49,499 bases of DNA from Mesotaenium endlicherianum. Lineage: Eukaryota; Streptophyta; Zygnematophyceae; Zygnematales; Mesotaeniaceae. The notes beneath the pieces were generated by a model that worked only from the letters and a program-made list of their open reading frames with translations, was not told where the DNA came from and did no database searches. The position numbers and the translations under genes were made by a program. Below are positions 18,001-27,529 of this stretch, piece by piece; the first letter of the stretch is position 1; the number at the start of each line of letters is the position of its first letter. The stretch lies in the NCBI GenBank assembly GCA_009602735.1, contig WELA01004268.1, positions 1,461,486 through 1,510,984 on the forward strand. The letters are read 5' to 3'.

Positions 18001-21000
18001 GGCCGCTCATGGCCAGGGGCTTCATGGATCCCGGCGCGGTCTCGTTGACCGCCGTCCGCTTCATGTACACGCCCGCGCCGTCAACGGCGGCCACGTTGAG
18101 GGAGAACGTCGAGGCCGTCACGCCGCCCACGGAGGCTCCGAGGAACGACACGGCACCACCTGTCTCCGAGGCTGAGTTGCTGACGAAGGTGGCGTTAATG
18201 ACTGTGACCTCGCTGGTGCCAGAGACTGCGATGGCGCCCCCCTGCTCGGCCGCGTTGTAACTGAACAGCGAGGACTCGACGGTGACGCGCGTGCTGGCGT
18301 CCGCGTACAGGGCACCTCCCTCGGGCCCCTTGTTGGAGCTGAAGGTGGTCCCCTCCACGCTCAGCTCCGCGTCCTCAGTGGCCAGGATTGCTCCTCCATT
18401 CATAATTGCGGCGCTGTTGTTGCCGAAGTCGCAGTCCAGCACGGTCGACTTGGTCTGTCCCTGGAGCACCAGGCCTGAGGCGGTGTTAAACGTGAGGGTG
18501 GAGTTGGTGAGCGCGAGCACCACGTCGCCGTCCACCAGGAGGCCTCCTCCCAGCACAGCGCGGTTGCCGGAAAAGCCGCACTCGGCCAGCTTGATGTGGG
18601 CCTGGTGCGTGCCGAAAATGGCTCCACCCTGAAGCAGCAGCAGCAGCAGCACAACAGCAGAGATGTTTGTCAGACTCGCACATGATGGGATACGCCCTGC
18701 AGGCATATGGTGAAGCACATTACTTCTAGGAATCACTCTCTTAGAGACAGAGCTCCAAGCGATGGGCTCAGTGTGCCACGCAGCAGCGATTCACATGCTC
18801 AGTCCGAGCCAATTGAACCGTACTTGCGAAAGTGTGAGTGAGAGAGAGAGAGCAGGAGGGGTGACAAAGCTGGCGCCCTTACGTGGAAGCGGCCCTTGTT
18901 GGAGGCAAAGAGGGTGCCCGAGGCTGTGACGAGAGAGTGCATCTCCACGGAAAGGGCCCCGCCCACGGGCGCCTCGTTGCTCTGGAAGAAGGACGCTTCC
19001 GATGACACCAGCGAGGATCCGGTGACGCGGATGGCGCCGCCCTCGCTAATGGCCTGGTTCTCGTTCAGCTGGCAGCCCACCAGCCTGGTCTCTGTGATGT
19101 CGCCCACCGACATGCAGCCTCCGCCGGACGAGGCCCTGCCACATCATCATCACCATGATGGCCCGCTGTCAGAGCCTGTGCAAGGTGCTTGCCGACAGCC
19201 TTCCAGAAAACGTAGAGACAAGATAAACAAAGGAACAAAAAAGCGTCGGCGCCCTGGCAGGCACGGCAGGCATGGCTACCACGAGGTACAGTCAGCGTCG
19301 CATGAACGCCCCGTGATGCACATGAGCGGGGCACAGAACAACGACTCTGAATGTAATAGGAGAACGAGCTTACTTGTTCCTGAGGCACTTGCTGTCGGTC
19401 ATGTTGAACATGCCATAGTCCTCCAGCAAGATGGCGCCTCCGGAAGTGCTGTTGTTCTCGACGAAGGTGCACGTGTCGGCGGACGCCTCTGCCCTCAAGC
19501 TGCTGTGGATGGCACCGCCGCCCAGGGGGGAGTGGTTGCTGCCAAACTGGCAGTTGGCGAACGTGGCAGTTGTCGTGAACCCGCCACCTTGAACTCCTTG
19601 AACTGCAGCATTACACGCATGTCACGTGCACATGCTCAGCAACTAAGCACACACGCATTGCCTATTTGCAGGGTGCAGGCGGAAGGTATACACGCAGCTA
19701 TGCCCGCGCTTCCGTGCAAAAAACACTACAGGTGGAGGCAAGGCTGGCAAGAGTGATACAATGTTGCCAGGTGCCAACAGGCAGTAGAAAAGCGCAGGCT
19801 GCAATTGCAAAAAAGAAACCCACAAACGGCGACGGAGGCCACACACAGTCCGGGGGGGGGAGGGGGTCGCTTACGAGTAACAGCGCCTCCCTTGATGCCA
19901 GCCCAGTTGGCGGTGAAGACAGTGCGGATGCCCTTGAGGGAGCTGCCGGAGCTGAAGATGGCTCCTCCGCGCGACTCGGTCGCGGAGTTTCCATCAAAGG
20001 TGGAGTCAATCAGGGTGACATCAGACTCCCTCTGCACAGCAAGCAGCAGGTGAGTGATTGACCAGTCAGCAATCGGCGCGTGAGTAGTGCGCACCACCCG
20101 AGGCCTCCGGGATACCCTGTATGTGGTGGCTGCCATTGCAGTTGCTTGGTCCGCATGTGAAGGGTAAGAAGGCAGAAGGCAAAGGTTGATGCTTACTCCG
20201 GGAATATAGATGGCACCGCCGTCAGCTCGGACGACGGAGTTGTTGGTGAGCCTGGTGGACTGGATGACAAGTGGCGCGAACGCGCTGATGTAGAAGGCTC
20301 CTCCGGACAAGGCCGCGGAGTTGCTGTCCATGGTGCAGCTCTCAATATGAACGCTGGGCATCGTCTCCTGAGGCGACGACAGCGCAATGAGCACTGCCAC
20401 AGCAAAGAGGTGACACCTGCCAGTGAGCTGCTACGCAACTTCTGCTCCTCTCACACAGCCCTCCTTTGGCATTCAGCATCTCTAGAAGCATGGGATCTCT
20501 AGAAGCATGGGCATTCAGTGGGCATAGATTGGAGGGCCACAGAAGGAGCACTCACTGGCTCCTCCGAGAGAGTTGGCGTGGTTGCGCAGGAAGCGTGAGT
20601 TGGTGATGTTGGTGGGCACACTGTCGGCAAAGATGGCACCGCCCGACCCGCCCTGCATGTTTCACAGTCCAGCGAGTACGGACACGCGAGTGAGTACCAG
20701 CAGAGCAGCCACACAAGGCCAGCTTTTCTACTAAGCTCTCATGCGTTTGGCAGACAAGAAGAGAGCATCTAGAGATGACCACACGGATTGGAGCAGACAC
20801 AGGAAGAGGGAGCTGGGGCAGGAAGCTCACGATGTTGTCGGCGAAGGTGACGTCGTCCGCGGACAGGCTGCCAGCGTATGTGGAGAAGACGTACATGCCG
20901 CCTCCCTGGGTGACGCCCATCTCCGCGCCGGTGTTTCCCTCCACGCTGCAGTTGGTCATGGTCAGGGCTGCATCGTACGTGTACACGCCCGCCCCGAAGC

Positions 21001-23788
21001 CCATGGGATACTGCAGCACGTTGCGGAGCACGCTCACGCCCGCCAGCCGCGTGGTGACATTGTGGACGTACAGGCCGCCCGCGTTGGTGAGGGCCGTGTT
21101 GGCCTCGATGACGGAGTCGACGAGCGCGGCCGTCAGGGCACTCTCCAGGTACATGCCGCCGCCGTCCGCGAGGGAGGAGCAGTTGAACACGGTGGTGCCT
21201 GAGACTTGCACGGCGGAGCTCTGGGAGAAGTACAGGCCGCCGCCCATGGTGAGGTCCTCGGGCAGGGGCGAGGTGGCCGCACACGACTCGACCACGCAGC
21301 TCTCGAGGGTCACGGTTGATCCCTGGTCTCCAAGGCCTCCTCCGGCGGCAGCCTGCGCACAAAACGTGAGAGAAAATGGGGGTTGGGTACACATCGGAGG
21401 GATTCGATCTGAAGACACTCATGACAGGGCTCCTCGGTAAACACTTAAATGCAGTAAGCAGCACCAAGTGCACATATTCAGCAGTCGCAACAATATGCCG
21501 CACTCGCAATCGCATTACTGAGCCTTGCATCTCCAACAAAGCCTACGGGCACAGAAACGTGGGAGAATAAACCAATCGGCCCTCGCAGGGCAGACGAACC
21601 TGGCTGAAGTCCATGCGAGTGGCGTGCAGCTCCAGGGTGGACTGCTCGGACGAGATGGCGCCTCCCCTGAAGTGCGAGGTGCAGCCGCGGATGAGCGCGC
21701 CCACCATGAGGAGCTGCGTCTGGAATGCAAACACACCGCCTCCGTAGCTGTTCGCGGCAGAGCACGCCTCCACTCTCAGCTTGGTGATGGTGGCCGTGGT
21801 GGAGCGCAGAGAGATGGCGCCACCTCCTCCCGTCTCCGCGGAGACTGAGGACAGGGAGAACTTGGAGTTTGCGGACGAGAAAGAGCCACCTGACACCGCC
21901 ACTGCTCCTCCGTAACCGACGGCCTGGCAGTCGGTGAATGTCATGTCGCTGCCAGAAAGAAACGCCAAGGACAGGTCAATTAGAGGGATGAGTTGATGTC
22001 ACCAAATCCATCCACACCAATGCTGGAGCCCAGCTTGTACAGAAACTGCATGCTGACTAAATGTACAGCGTACAGCGGGAGGCTTGCAACCGGCATGGGG
22101 CCAGACTGCAGCGTGGGTAGGGAAAGATGGAGAGAAAGGCCTTTTTGCGGTGGGGGGGGTAGGACACGAGAGAGACACTTGCATGGTGGCTCAAGCCATG
22201 GAGGGCAGCGTTCTATGTGGAGGAAGCAGAAGATAGTGCAGAAATGGACCACTCACCGCAAGACGACAGCCTGGTTGGAAGCGGAGAGGCACCCGCCGTC
22301 AGCCGCTGCCCTCCCGCCCTTGACGGTGAAGCCCTGCAGAGTGAGGTTGGCTGCGGCGCACGAGTCAGCTGCGGCACACACTGCCGCGAGGCAAGGGCCT
22401 CCCTGGCAGTCCAGCACGGTCTCTGTCGCGGCAGCTGAGCCGGCAGCGGAGATTGTCAGGACCTTGCCGCCCAGGCTGATAGCCTTGCCGCCCGCAGCGT
22501 AGGTGCCAGGCTGGAGGTGGATGGTGGCTCCGGAATTGGCCCTGCAGTCAAGACAGAAGCACCCACAAAGAGTCGTGGCACACTAGTGAGTGGCTGACGT
22601 GGAATGCAAGCGAGTGGGCGAGTGAGGCTCAGGCTCCTTGGAAGCTCAGCAGGCCAGAGACTAGCACTGCTTCGAGGGTGCATAGCGCCGGCTTCCTGGC
22701 CTGGCTGCCCCGAACCTGCCTGTAACTGTGAGGCTAGGGGGGCTGTCGCGGACACTTGCACATGGCGCCTAATGCAGTCACTTAAGAAGGTAGCGCAACG
22801 TTCCGGAGATGGAGCCTGTGAAAACCAGCAAGGTATTACACTGCGAAGGGAGGGGGTGCATTGAGGTGTTACCTGGAGACTGCGTACTTGAGGGATGCTG
22901 TTGTCGGCTCCCACAAGGACACATGTCAAAGCAATCAACGGGAACAAAGTAGTGCGTTACAAAGTGTGCAGCAAGTCGAGTGCACTTCAGCAGCAGCCTC
23001 CAGGTTGGGAACCCAGGCAGATCTATCCCTACGTGCAGAAGAGCAGCAACTTTGCCACAGATAACGTCTGCGCCTGCAGCATGAATTGCACACCATGCAT
23101 GAAAGCTCTCAATGGGGGCTGAATGCAGCAGCAACCAAAGAGGGGTGGTCGTAAGGCTACGAGACTTACCACATGGCGAGCTGAGAGGCCCACAGCAGCC
23201 CCCATCGGACCCCGTAGGTGCCACGTGAACTTCATCTTGAAGATTGAAACAGCCTGCACAAACCAATCAAGCACAATCAAGCACAGTACTTAGACCTGCC
23301 ACATGTCCACTACTCCACACCATGGACAAAGACTATACGAGTAGATTCTGCAAAACATGGACTCATTGGCACCACATTTGTTGGTAGCCCGCGCTTTGGT
23401 AGAGAGGCAGCCCTACAGGGGTATTAAGATATTTGAAAACGTGCTTGAAACGCATGCAACAGTCCTAATTTGTGATGACCTTTAATAGCAGCGGACAAAG
23501 ACAAGAGCATCAGAAACATGAGCTTCAATCCTCTATCCTCACAGACAACGACCCACTTTTTAGAAGCAGCTGCAGTAAGGCGAGAGAGCTACACTCTTCA
23601 TAAATATTTGAATTGAAGATAGTTTGGCTCCTCCACCGCAAGCTCGGTAGAAGTCCCAGTAAGAGCTCACAGTTGACTTCCTTTCCTCTATGTGCGTATA
23701 GCTCACCTATTGCGATTGCCCCGGAAATTTGCACCACGAGTATGAGTATAAGTGCCCTCAATGAAGGCCGCCATCTTTCAGGACCCAT
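14429..23788 (-). CDS. Large beta-helix / Cys-rich / multi-span membrane protein
   Basis: Fifteen minus-strand exons: 23788-23707, 23253-23170, 22897-22873, 22541-22257, 21948-21600, 21352-20831, 20652-20556, 20393-20197, 20031-19875, 19603-19374, 19135-18883, 18628-16380, 16260-16182, 15980-14743, 14570-14429. All junctions keep frame except exon 10, which carries one extra base; without it the protein is about 1,995 residues. Order: signal peptide (1-27, core LRALILILVVQI); opening motif VHVAPTGSDGG; about 950 residues of right-handed beta-helix coils (repeated NSA..GGAI or GGAV, as in polymorphic membrane protein repeats); an Ig-like stretch (about 1010-1110); a Cys-rich region (about 1115-1265); about eight membrane spans (about 1265-1660); a cytoplasmic tail with poly-Q (encoded at 15033-15071). 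A secreted ectodomain anchored by a channel- or receptor-like membrane core fits a cell-surface sensor or wall-facing protein, but that is inference. Similar beta-helix plus membrane-core proteins occur in algae and protists. I do not recognise a named orthologue. Confidence 0.82.
15033..15071 (-). repeat. CAG/CTG repeat encoding poly-Q/His
   Basis: The run encodes consecutive Gln followed by alternating Gln and His in the cytoplasmic tail of the beta-helix membrane protein, in frame. Length polymorphism is likely. Confidence 0.9.
19374..19603 (-). other. Exon 10 of the beta-helix gene, with an apparent 1-nt insertion
   Basis: The preceding exon ends in phase 1 and the next begins expecting phase 2, so this exon should be 229 nt; it is 230. 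The first ~42 nt read as a beta-helix coil (GGGFTTTAT) in one frame and the remainder (ANCQFGSNHS to DSKCLRN) in another. The switch falls at the short A run near 19560-19562 (plus strand GAAAC). A homopolymer indel in the assembly is the simplest explanation. Confidence 0.7.
22873..22897 (-). other. 25-nt microexon of the beta-helix gene
   Basis: Flanked by CAG on the 5' side and GTAACA on the 3' side. It joins a phase-1 exon (ending SSPC plus G) to a phase-2 acceptor exon (starting NSGATIHLQPGTY), adding residues ASLKYAVS. Skipping it would break frame. The resulting peptide matches the usual opening of such proteins (SSPC.S...A....GATI), which is why I accept it. Confidence 0.75.
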
Positions 23789-24600
23789 CTGATTCCAACG
23801 CTCTTGCTTGAAATTTTTCACCAATGGTTAGTCCGAAATAGAGGCAGAAACCCAGCTACTGAGTAGGCAGTTGTCGCGATTTCACGCTCTTCTAGCAGCG
23901 GCAGTGATAGACTAACAAAATGTAGTCTTCGAGTGTTGCTGCTCAAGAGAAACTTTTTTAATGCAATAGGATTCCTTTTGGAAACTGGCGCTGAATATCG
24001 TGCTCTGCAATTTCTAGGAAATAGCCAATGTTTCCTGGGGTCACTAGTGTGTGGATGATGCCACTAGCTCCTACGACATCTGCTACTGATTTGATCAGAT
24101 AGAAAGTTATAACACAGATCACGATGCACATGCCCTTGTATACAGTGCCAAGACTGACCAGTGAGCAGACTGCATGCACTGCATAAGTAAGGCGCGCGAT
24201 GGGAAAACCAGCTAGGGCGGCCCCGGGCATGTCTACTGCACAACCGTAATTCAAAGCACGACAACGTTGTGCTCTAGTGAAAGCAACTGCTCCAGAGTCC
24301 AGAGGGTACGGAGGTTAGAAATAACACTGCTGGATCGTTCTTGTTTGCTTTTCTGTTGACCTCAGGTGAATTAGCTGACTGGGTCCTCCAGGGGTCTTTC
24401 CATTGCATTCTCTGAAGGCGACAGATGGCACTCTTTGACGCGATAAATTAAGGGTTCTGCAGTTCCGCATGACGTGGTAAGCCGAAAGCACGTAAGTATC
24501 GAAGTCTTGCACATACATTATATTCCTTAATACATTCTAGAAGAGTCCAAGTAAGTCGCTCTTTCGGTCAGGTATCTGGACTTCTCAGGTGGAAAACTGG
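23789..24600. other. 5' flank of the beta-helix gene; nothing recognised
   Basis: A hydrophobic minus-strand reading frame at 23958-24254 begins with TTG in its longest form and resembles nothing I know. It is not annotated as a gene. No repeat or RNA feature was seen. Confidence 0.4.
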
Positions 24601-25131
24601 AACAATTTTGAAATCAAATAATTGGAGAGGGTCGGCCTTCGACGGTACAGATCACGTACAGGCCGTTGCTTTTGGGACGCGATTCATCACATCGGTGTCG
24701 ACAATTTGCCAATAACGAACATTATAAAGTACACATTGGTATGGATCTCGCTAAGATTCGGACAGGACCTACGCAGTTGTATGCAGTGGCCTTCTGTTTG
24801 GGAGGTGAAAGGCCATGCATGTCGTGGCGACCGCAAAATTTCGAGGCTTCCAATAACACCCCTCGGTTCCATATCTCTTCGATGTTATTTGCTTATATGG
24901 ATGCTCTAAACCCAATAAGAAAGGAAAGATGTCTTCTCAAATCTGGAATAATTGTAAATGGATGTGGCAAAAAGTTTCAATGTGATAGAATTAGTTACGA
25001 AAAGTTTCATGAAATTGATAGCATGCAGAACAAAAATGATTCAAAAGAATTTGTGTGGCCAACTTGACTCATTGTAAGAGTAGAGTATTTGTAGAACCAT
25101 GAAGGACATCGCGTCTTGAGGAGGGTGATAA
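24600..25131 (+). pseudogene. Decayed chromovirus pol 3' end
   Basis: Just before 25132 the frame reads LTHCKS, then after a stop RTSRLEEGDNVSS and a stop. This matches the end of pol in the minus-strand chromovirus at 33849-37343 (LTHCKSKL and SHLEEGDDVRS). Stops and frame changes show decay. The upstream portion (24666-25067) is too diverged for domain calls. Confidence 0.6.
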
Positions 25132-25285
25132 TGTAAGCTCATGAACTTGTGAAGGAGTGCATTTTATTGGGTGTTCTGATATTGTCTTTGTCAAATTTGA
25201 ATAGGCATTGAGAAAGATAAGAATTTTTGAACTTCCAAAAAGTTTGTGAATTGATTAACGACTATCATTTATTCGTGGTGACAAA
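25132..25285 (+). repeat. Truncated LTR fragment, same superfamily as the 33.4-39.2 kb element
   Basis: It begins TGTAAGCTCATGAAC directly after the GAGGAGGGTGATAA purine tract and carries the conserved GCATTGAGAAAGATAAGAATTT and ATTAACGACTATC blocks seen in the LTRs at 33408-33861 and 42562-43296. It ends abruptly at about 25285. Confidence 0.6.
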
Positions 25286-25708
25286 CACCAACAAACAATT
25301 TAAATCGTAAGTTTGAAACTGAACCGTCAAGTCCGAAATTCTGTCCGCAACTAAAGGATGCTTGAAATATACAATTTGGTCGAATCAAGGGGCTTGCTTC
25401 CAAGTCCCAAATTCCGACTATGCTTATGAGTCGATGATAGAACAATGCCGCAAAGACAAATCAAAGCGCTTAACCGTGCAAGCAAGGATAGCTTGGATGA
25501 CTTAACGTCACAGAATGTCTTACGACTTTGGCCCATTCACAGTGATAGATGCTAAAGGGAAGAATTACCAACTTATCATAAGCCAAAGAAGTTCCATATG
25601 AAAGCTTACCTTACAATTTGCCTCGCTCTTCTTGGCACATTTTCGATGACTATCATAAGGACCTTTGAAGTGACTATATTAATGACTTTTCTGATAAAGC
25701 AGCTGCGA
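25286..25708 (+). pseudogene. Decayed retroelement coding remnant
   Basis: Short blocks in shifting frames look like an integrase C-terminal region (for example GPFTVIDAKGKNYQL near 25530, and later LPRSSWHIFDDY). No intact frame. The plus-strand element at 25709 is inserted at its right end. Confidence 0.45.
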
Positions 25709-26211
25709 TGTAGTGATTTGAGTTATTATACATTAGTTTGCATATATTTTAATGTTTTCAAATATATTTGAAGTAGTATGGTGTGGAGTCAAGTGTGAAT
25801 AGGTACTCTAGTAACTTGGTTCATGTCGTTTGAACCTTCCAAGGCATTTTCGAAGTTAGAGGAAAGACCTAGAAGAACTCCATGTGGCAAAAGTCAGATG
25901 TGCCATTTTTAGGTCAAAAGGACATGTGTACATTATTCTAGAAAGAGGTGGCAAGTTTTGGGATGTGTTGGGTGCCAACACATCAACATACACCTTCCTA
26001 GAAATTACTTATGTAGCAAGTATATAAACAAGAGCTAGAACATAGAAAGACATTCCAGAATCACTCTTGTACTTGCCAAAATCCAGAAATATATTAACTT
26101 TCAAGAAGCCATCTCTCTTTCAAGAAGCTACCACTTGTGTTCAAAGATCCTTGTCTTGAATAGATAAAGTATTCTGTTTTACTAAGTACTTTATCTATCT
26201 GTTTCACTACA
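25709..26211 (+). repeat. 5' LTR of element 1
   Basis: 503 bp, from TGTAGTGA to TCACTACA, followed by G and then the PBS. A TATATAAA box lies at 26021-26028. Confidence 0.95.
26021..26028 (+). promoter_or_regulatory. TATA box in the 5' LTR of element 1
   Basis: TATATAAA at LTR position 313, conserved at the same offset in the 3' LTR (32198-32205). It would place transcription start about 30 bp downstream, inside the LTR, defining R. Confidence 0.6.
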
Positions 26212-26212
26212 G

Positions 26213-26224
26213 TGGTATCGGAGC
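26213..26224 (+). promoter_or_regulatory. Primer binding site (initiator-Met tRNA type)
   Basis: TGGTATCGGAGC, two bases after the LTR end. It differs by one base from the usual plant iMet PBS TGGTATCAGAGC. The same TGGTATCGGAG follows two other LTR families in this window. Confidence 0.85.
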
Positions 26225-26248
26225 TAGGCACTTTGGTAGCACAAGAAG

Positions 26249-27529
26249 ATGGCCGATCCTCAAGACCAACAGCAAGCTTTCGAAGGAAGCCCTTCCTCTC
26301 CAAGACACCCTCCTCCAGCGCCGATGGGAGAGCCCACTCAAGAAAATCTGCAACAACAAGAAGCACCACAAGGAGGAGCACACCCTCCTCCAGCGTCGAT
26401 GGGAGAGCCTACTCAAGGAAATCTGCAACAACAAGAAGCACCACAAGGAGGAGCACCGTCAAATCCCGTGGCAGCCGCTATAGCAAAGTTGACCCCACCA
26501 CAAGGAGTTCCCGCAAATGAGTGGGCAGCCTTCCTAATGACCGTCCACAACCAAGTGGGCTTGGCCACCTATGAAGCAACCGTGCAAGCGTCAAGAGAAG
26601 CTATGGCTGCCATGGTTGCCCCTATTGCGAGCAATGCTCAAAATCCAGCCCCGGCTCAAGCGCCTCCACAAGAGCCAACGAGAGCAAGGAAACTCATCAA
26701 GCCCGGCAAACCCGACACTTTCAACCCCGGGAAAGGTGCCAACCTGAATTTATGGCTCTACCAAGTGGAGACGTACCTCGCGTTCCTTGAAGTACCCGAG
26801 GAGGACTACGTTCCCTTTGCCGTTACCTTACTTAGAGGAGCAGCAACATCATGGTGGCGTAACTATCAAGCGGCTATATATCAAGCTATGGCGCACCCCA
26901 TGCTCGGCCAAGAGCCCCCACCATCATATGCAAGATGGGCAGATTTTCGTGAGGCCCTCAAGAAGCAATTCATGCCCATCAATGCGGAGAAGATTGCCCG
27001 AGGAAAGCTCCACCATCTCAAGCAAACGACGTCCGTTCAAGAGTATACATCCAGATTTCACGCCCTCACTCTTGAGATCCCCAACATGTCTCTCGAGGAG
27101 AAGATTGACCGTTACATCTTTGGCCTCAAACCCAAGGTGGCAAAGGAAGTGGAGTTACGCGACTTGACGGACTTCTCAAAGATCATTGAAGTGGCCCAAA
27201 AGGTGGATACCTTGGATTTCAAGCACTCCGTGCCTTCATCTTCACGGGTACCGACGACGCGGGTGTACGCAGCCCCTTCCACATCCGAATCTGGACCCAC
27301 ACCCATGGAAATCGGAGTTATTAAAAGGGACCCCGCGGCTGCCCGGAAGAGTGGAAGACCCTCCAATGACACTTATGATGCAAGAAACCAGCAAGGAGTG
27401 AAAGCAAGACTCTCCCCGGCTGAAAAAGAAGCTCTCATGACGGCTGGACTATGCTTCTATTGCAAGGAAAAGGGCCATCGTGCACTTTCATGCCCCAAAA
27501 AGTTGTCAAAAAACGGACAGCGCCGGTAG
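26249..27529 (+). CDS. gag: Gag of element 1
   Basis: A 426-residue structural protein that would form the virus-like particle. The N-terminus is Gln/Pro/Gly-rich and holds a 25-residue tandem duplication (75-bp units at 26306-26380 and 26381-26455). The capsid-like region (about 150-330) contains [14 protein letters not shown] and [21 protein letters not shown] zinc knuckle [14 protein letters not shown] lies near the C-terminus for RNA packaging. The start is the first ATG after the PBS. The stop (TAG, 27527-27529) lies in a hairpin just after a slippery heptamer, so a fraction of ribosomes should shift into pol. Confidence 0.92.
   Translation: MADPQDQQQAFEGSPSSPRHPPPAPMGEPTQENLQQQEAPQGGAHPPPASMGEPTQGNLQQQEAPQGGAPSNPVAAAIAKLTPPQGVPANEWAAFLMTVHNQVGLATYEATVQASREAMAAMVAPIASNAQNPAPAQAPPQEPTRARKLIKPGKPDTFNPGKGANLNLWLYQVETYLAFLEVPEEDYVPFAVTLLRGAATSWWRNYQAAIYQAMAHPMLGQEPPPSYARWADFREALKKQFMPINAEKIARGKLHHLKQTTSVQEYTSRFHALTLEIPNMSLEEKIDRYIFGLKPKVAKEVELRDLTDFSKIIEVAQKVDTLDFKHSVPSSSRVPTTRVYAAPSTSESGPTPMEIGVIKRDPAAARKSGRPSNDTYDARNQQGVKARLSPAEKEALMTAGLCFYCKEKGHRALSCPKKLSKNGQRR

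Noticed and set aside
15033..18175. Long plus-strand reading frames (15033-16142 and 16550-18175)
   Set aside because: Low-complexity, Ala/Val/Arg-rich antisense shadows of GC-rich exons 12 and 14 of the beta-helix gene, with no recognisable domain.
23958..24254. Hydrophobic 98-codon minus-strand frame
   Set aside because: No ATG at its long form, no similarity recognised, and it lies in an AT-rich flank with decayed elements nearby.
24666..25067. 133-codon plus-strand frame as a gene
   Set aside because: It runs into sequence matching the end of a chromovirus pol with stops; treated as a decayed element.
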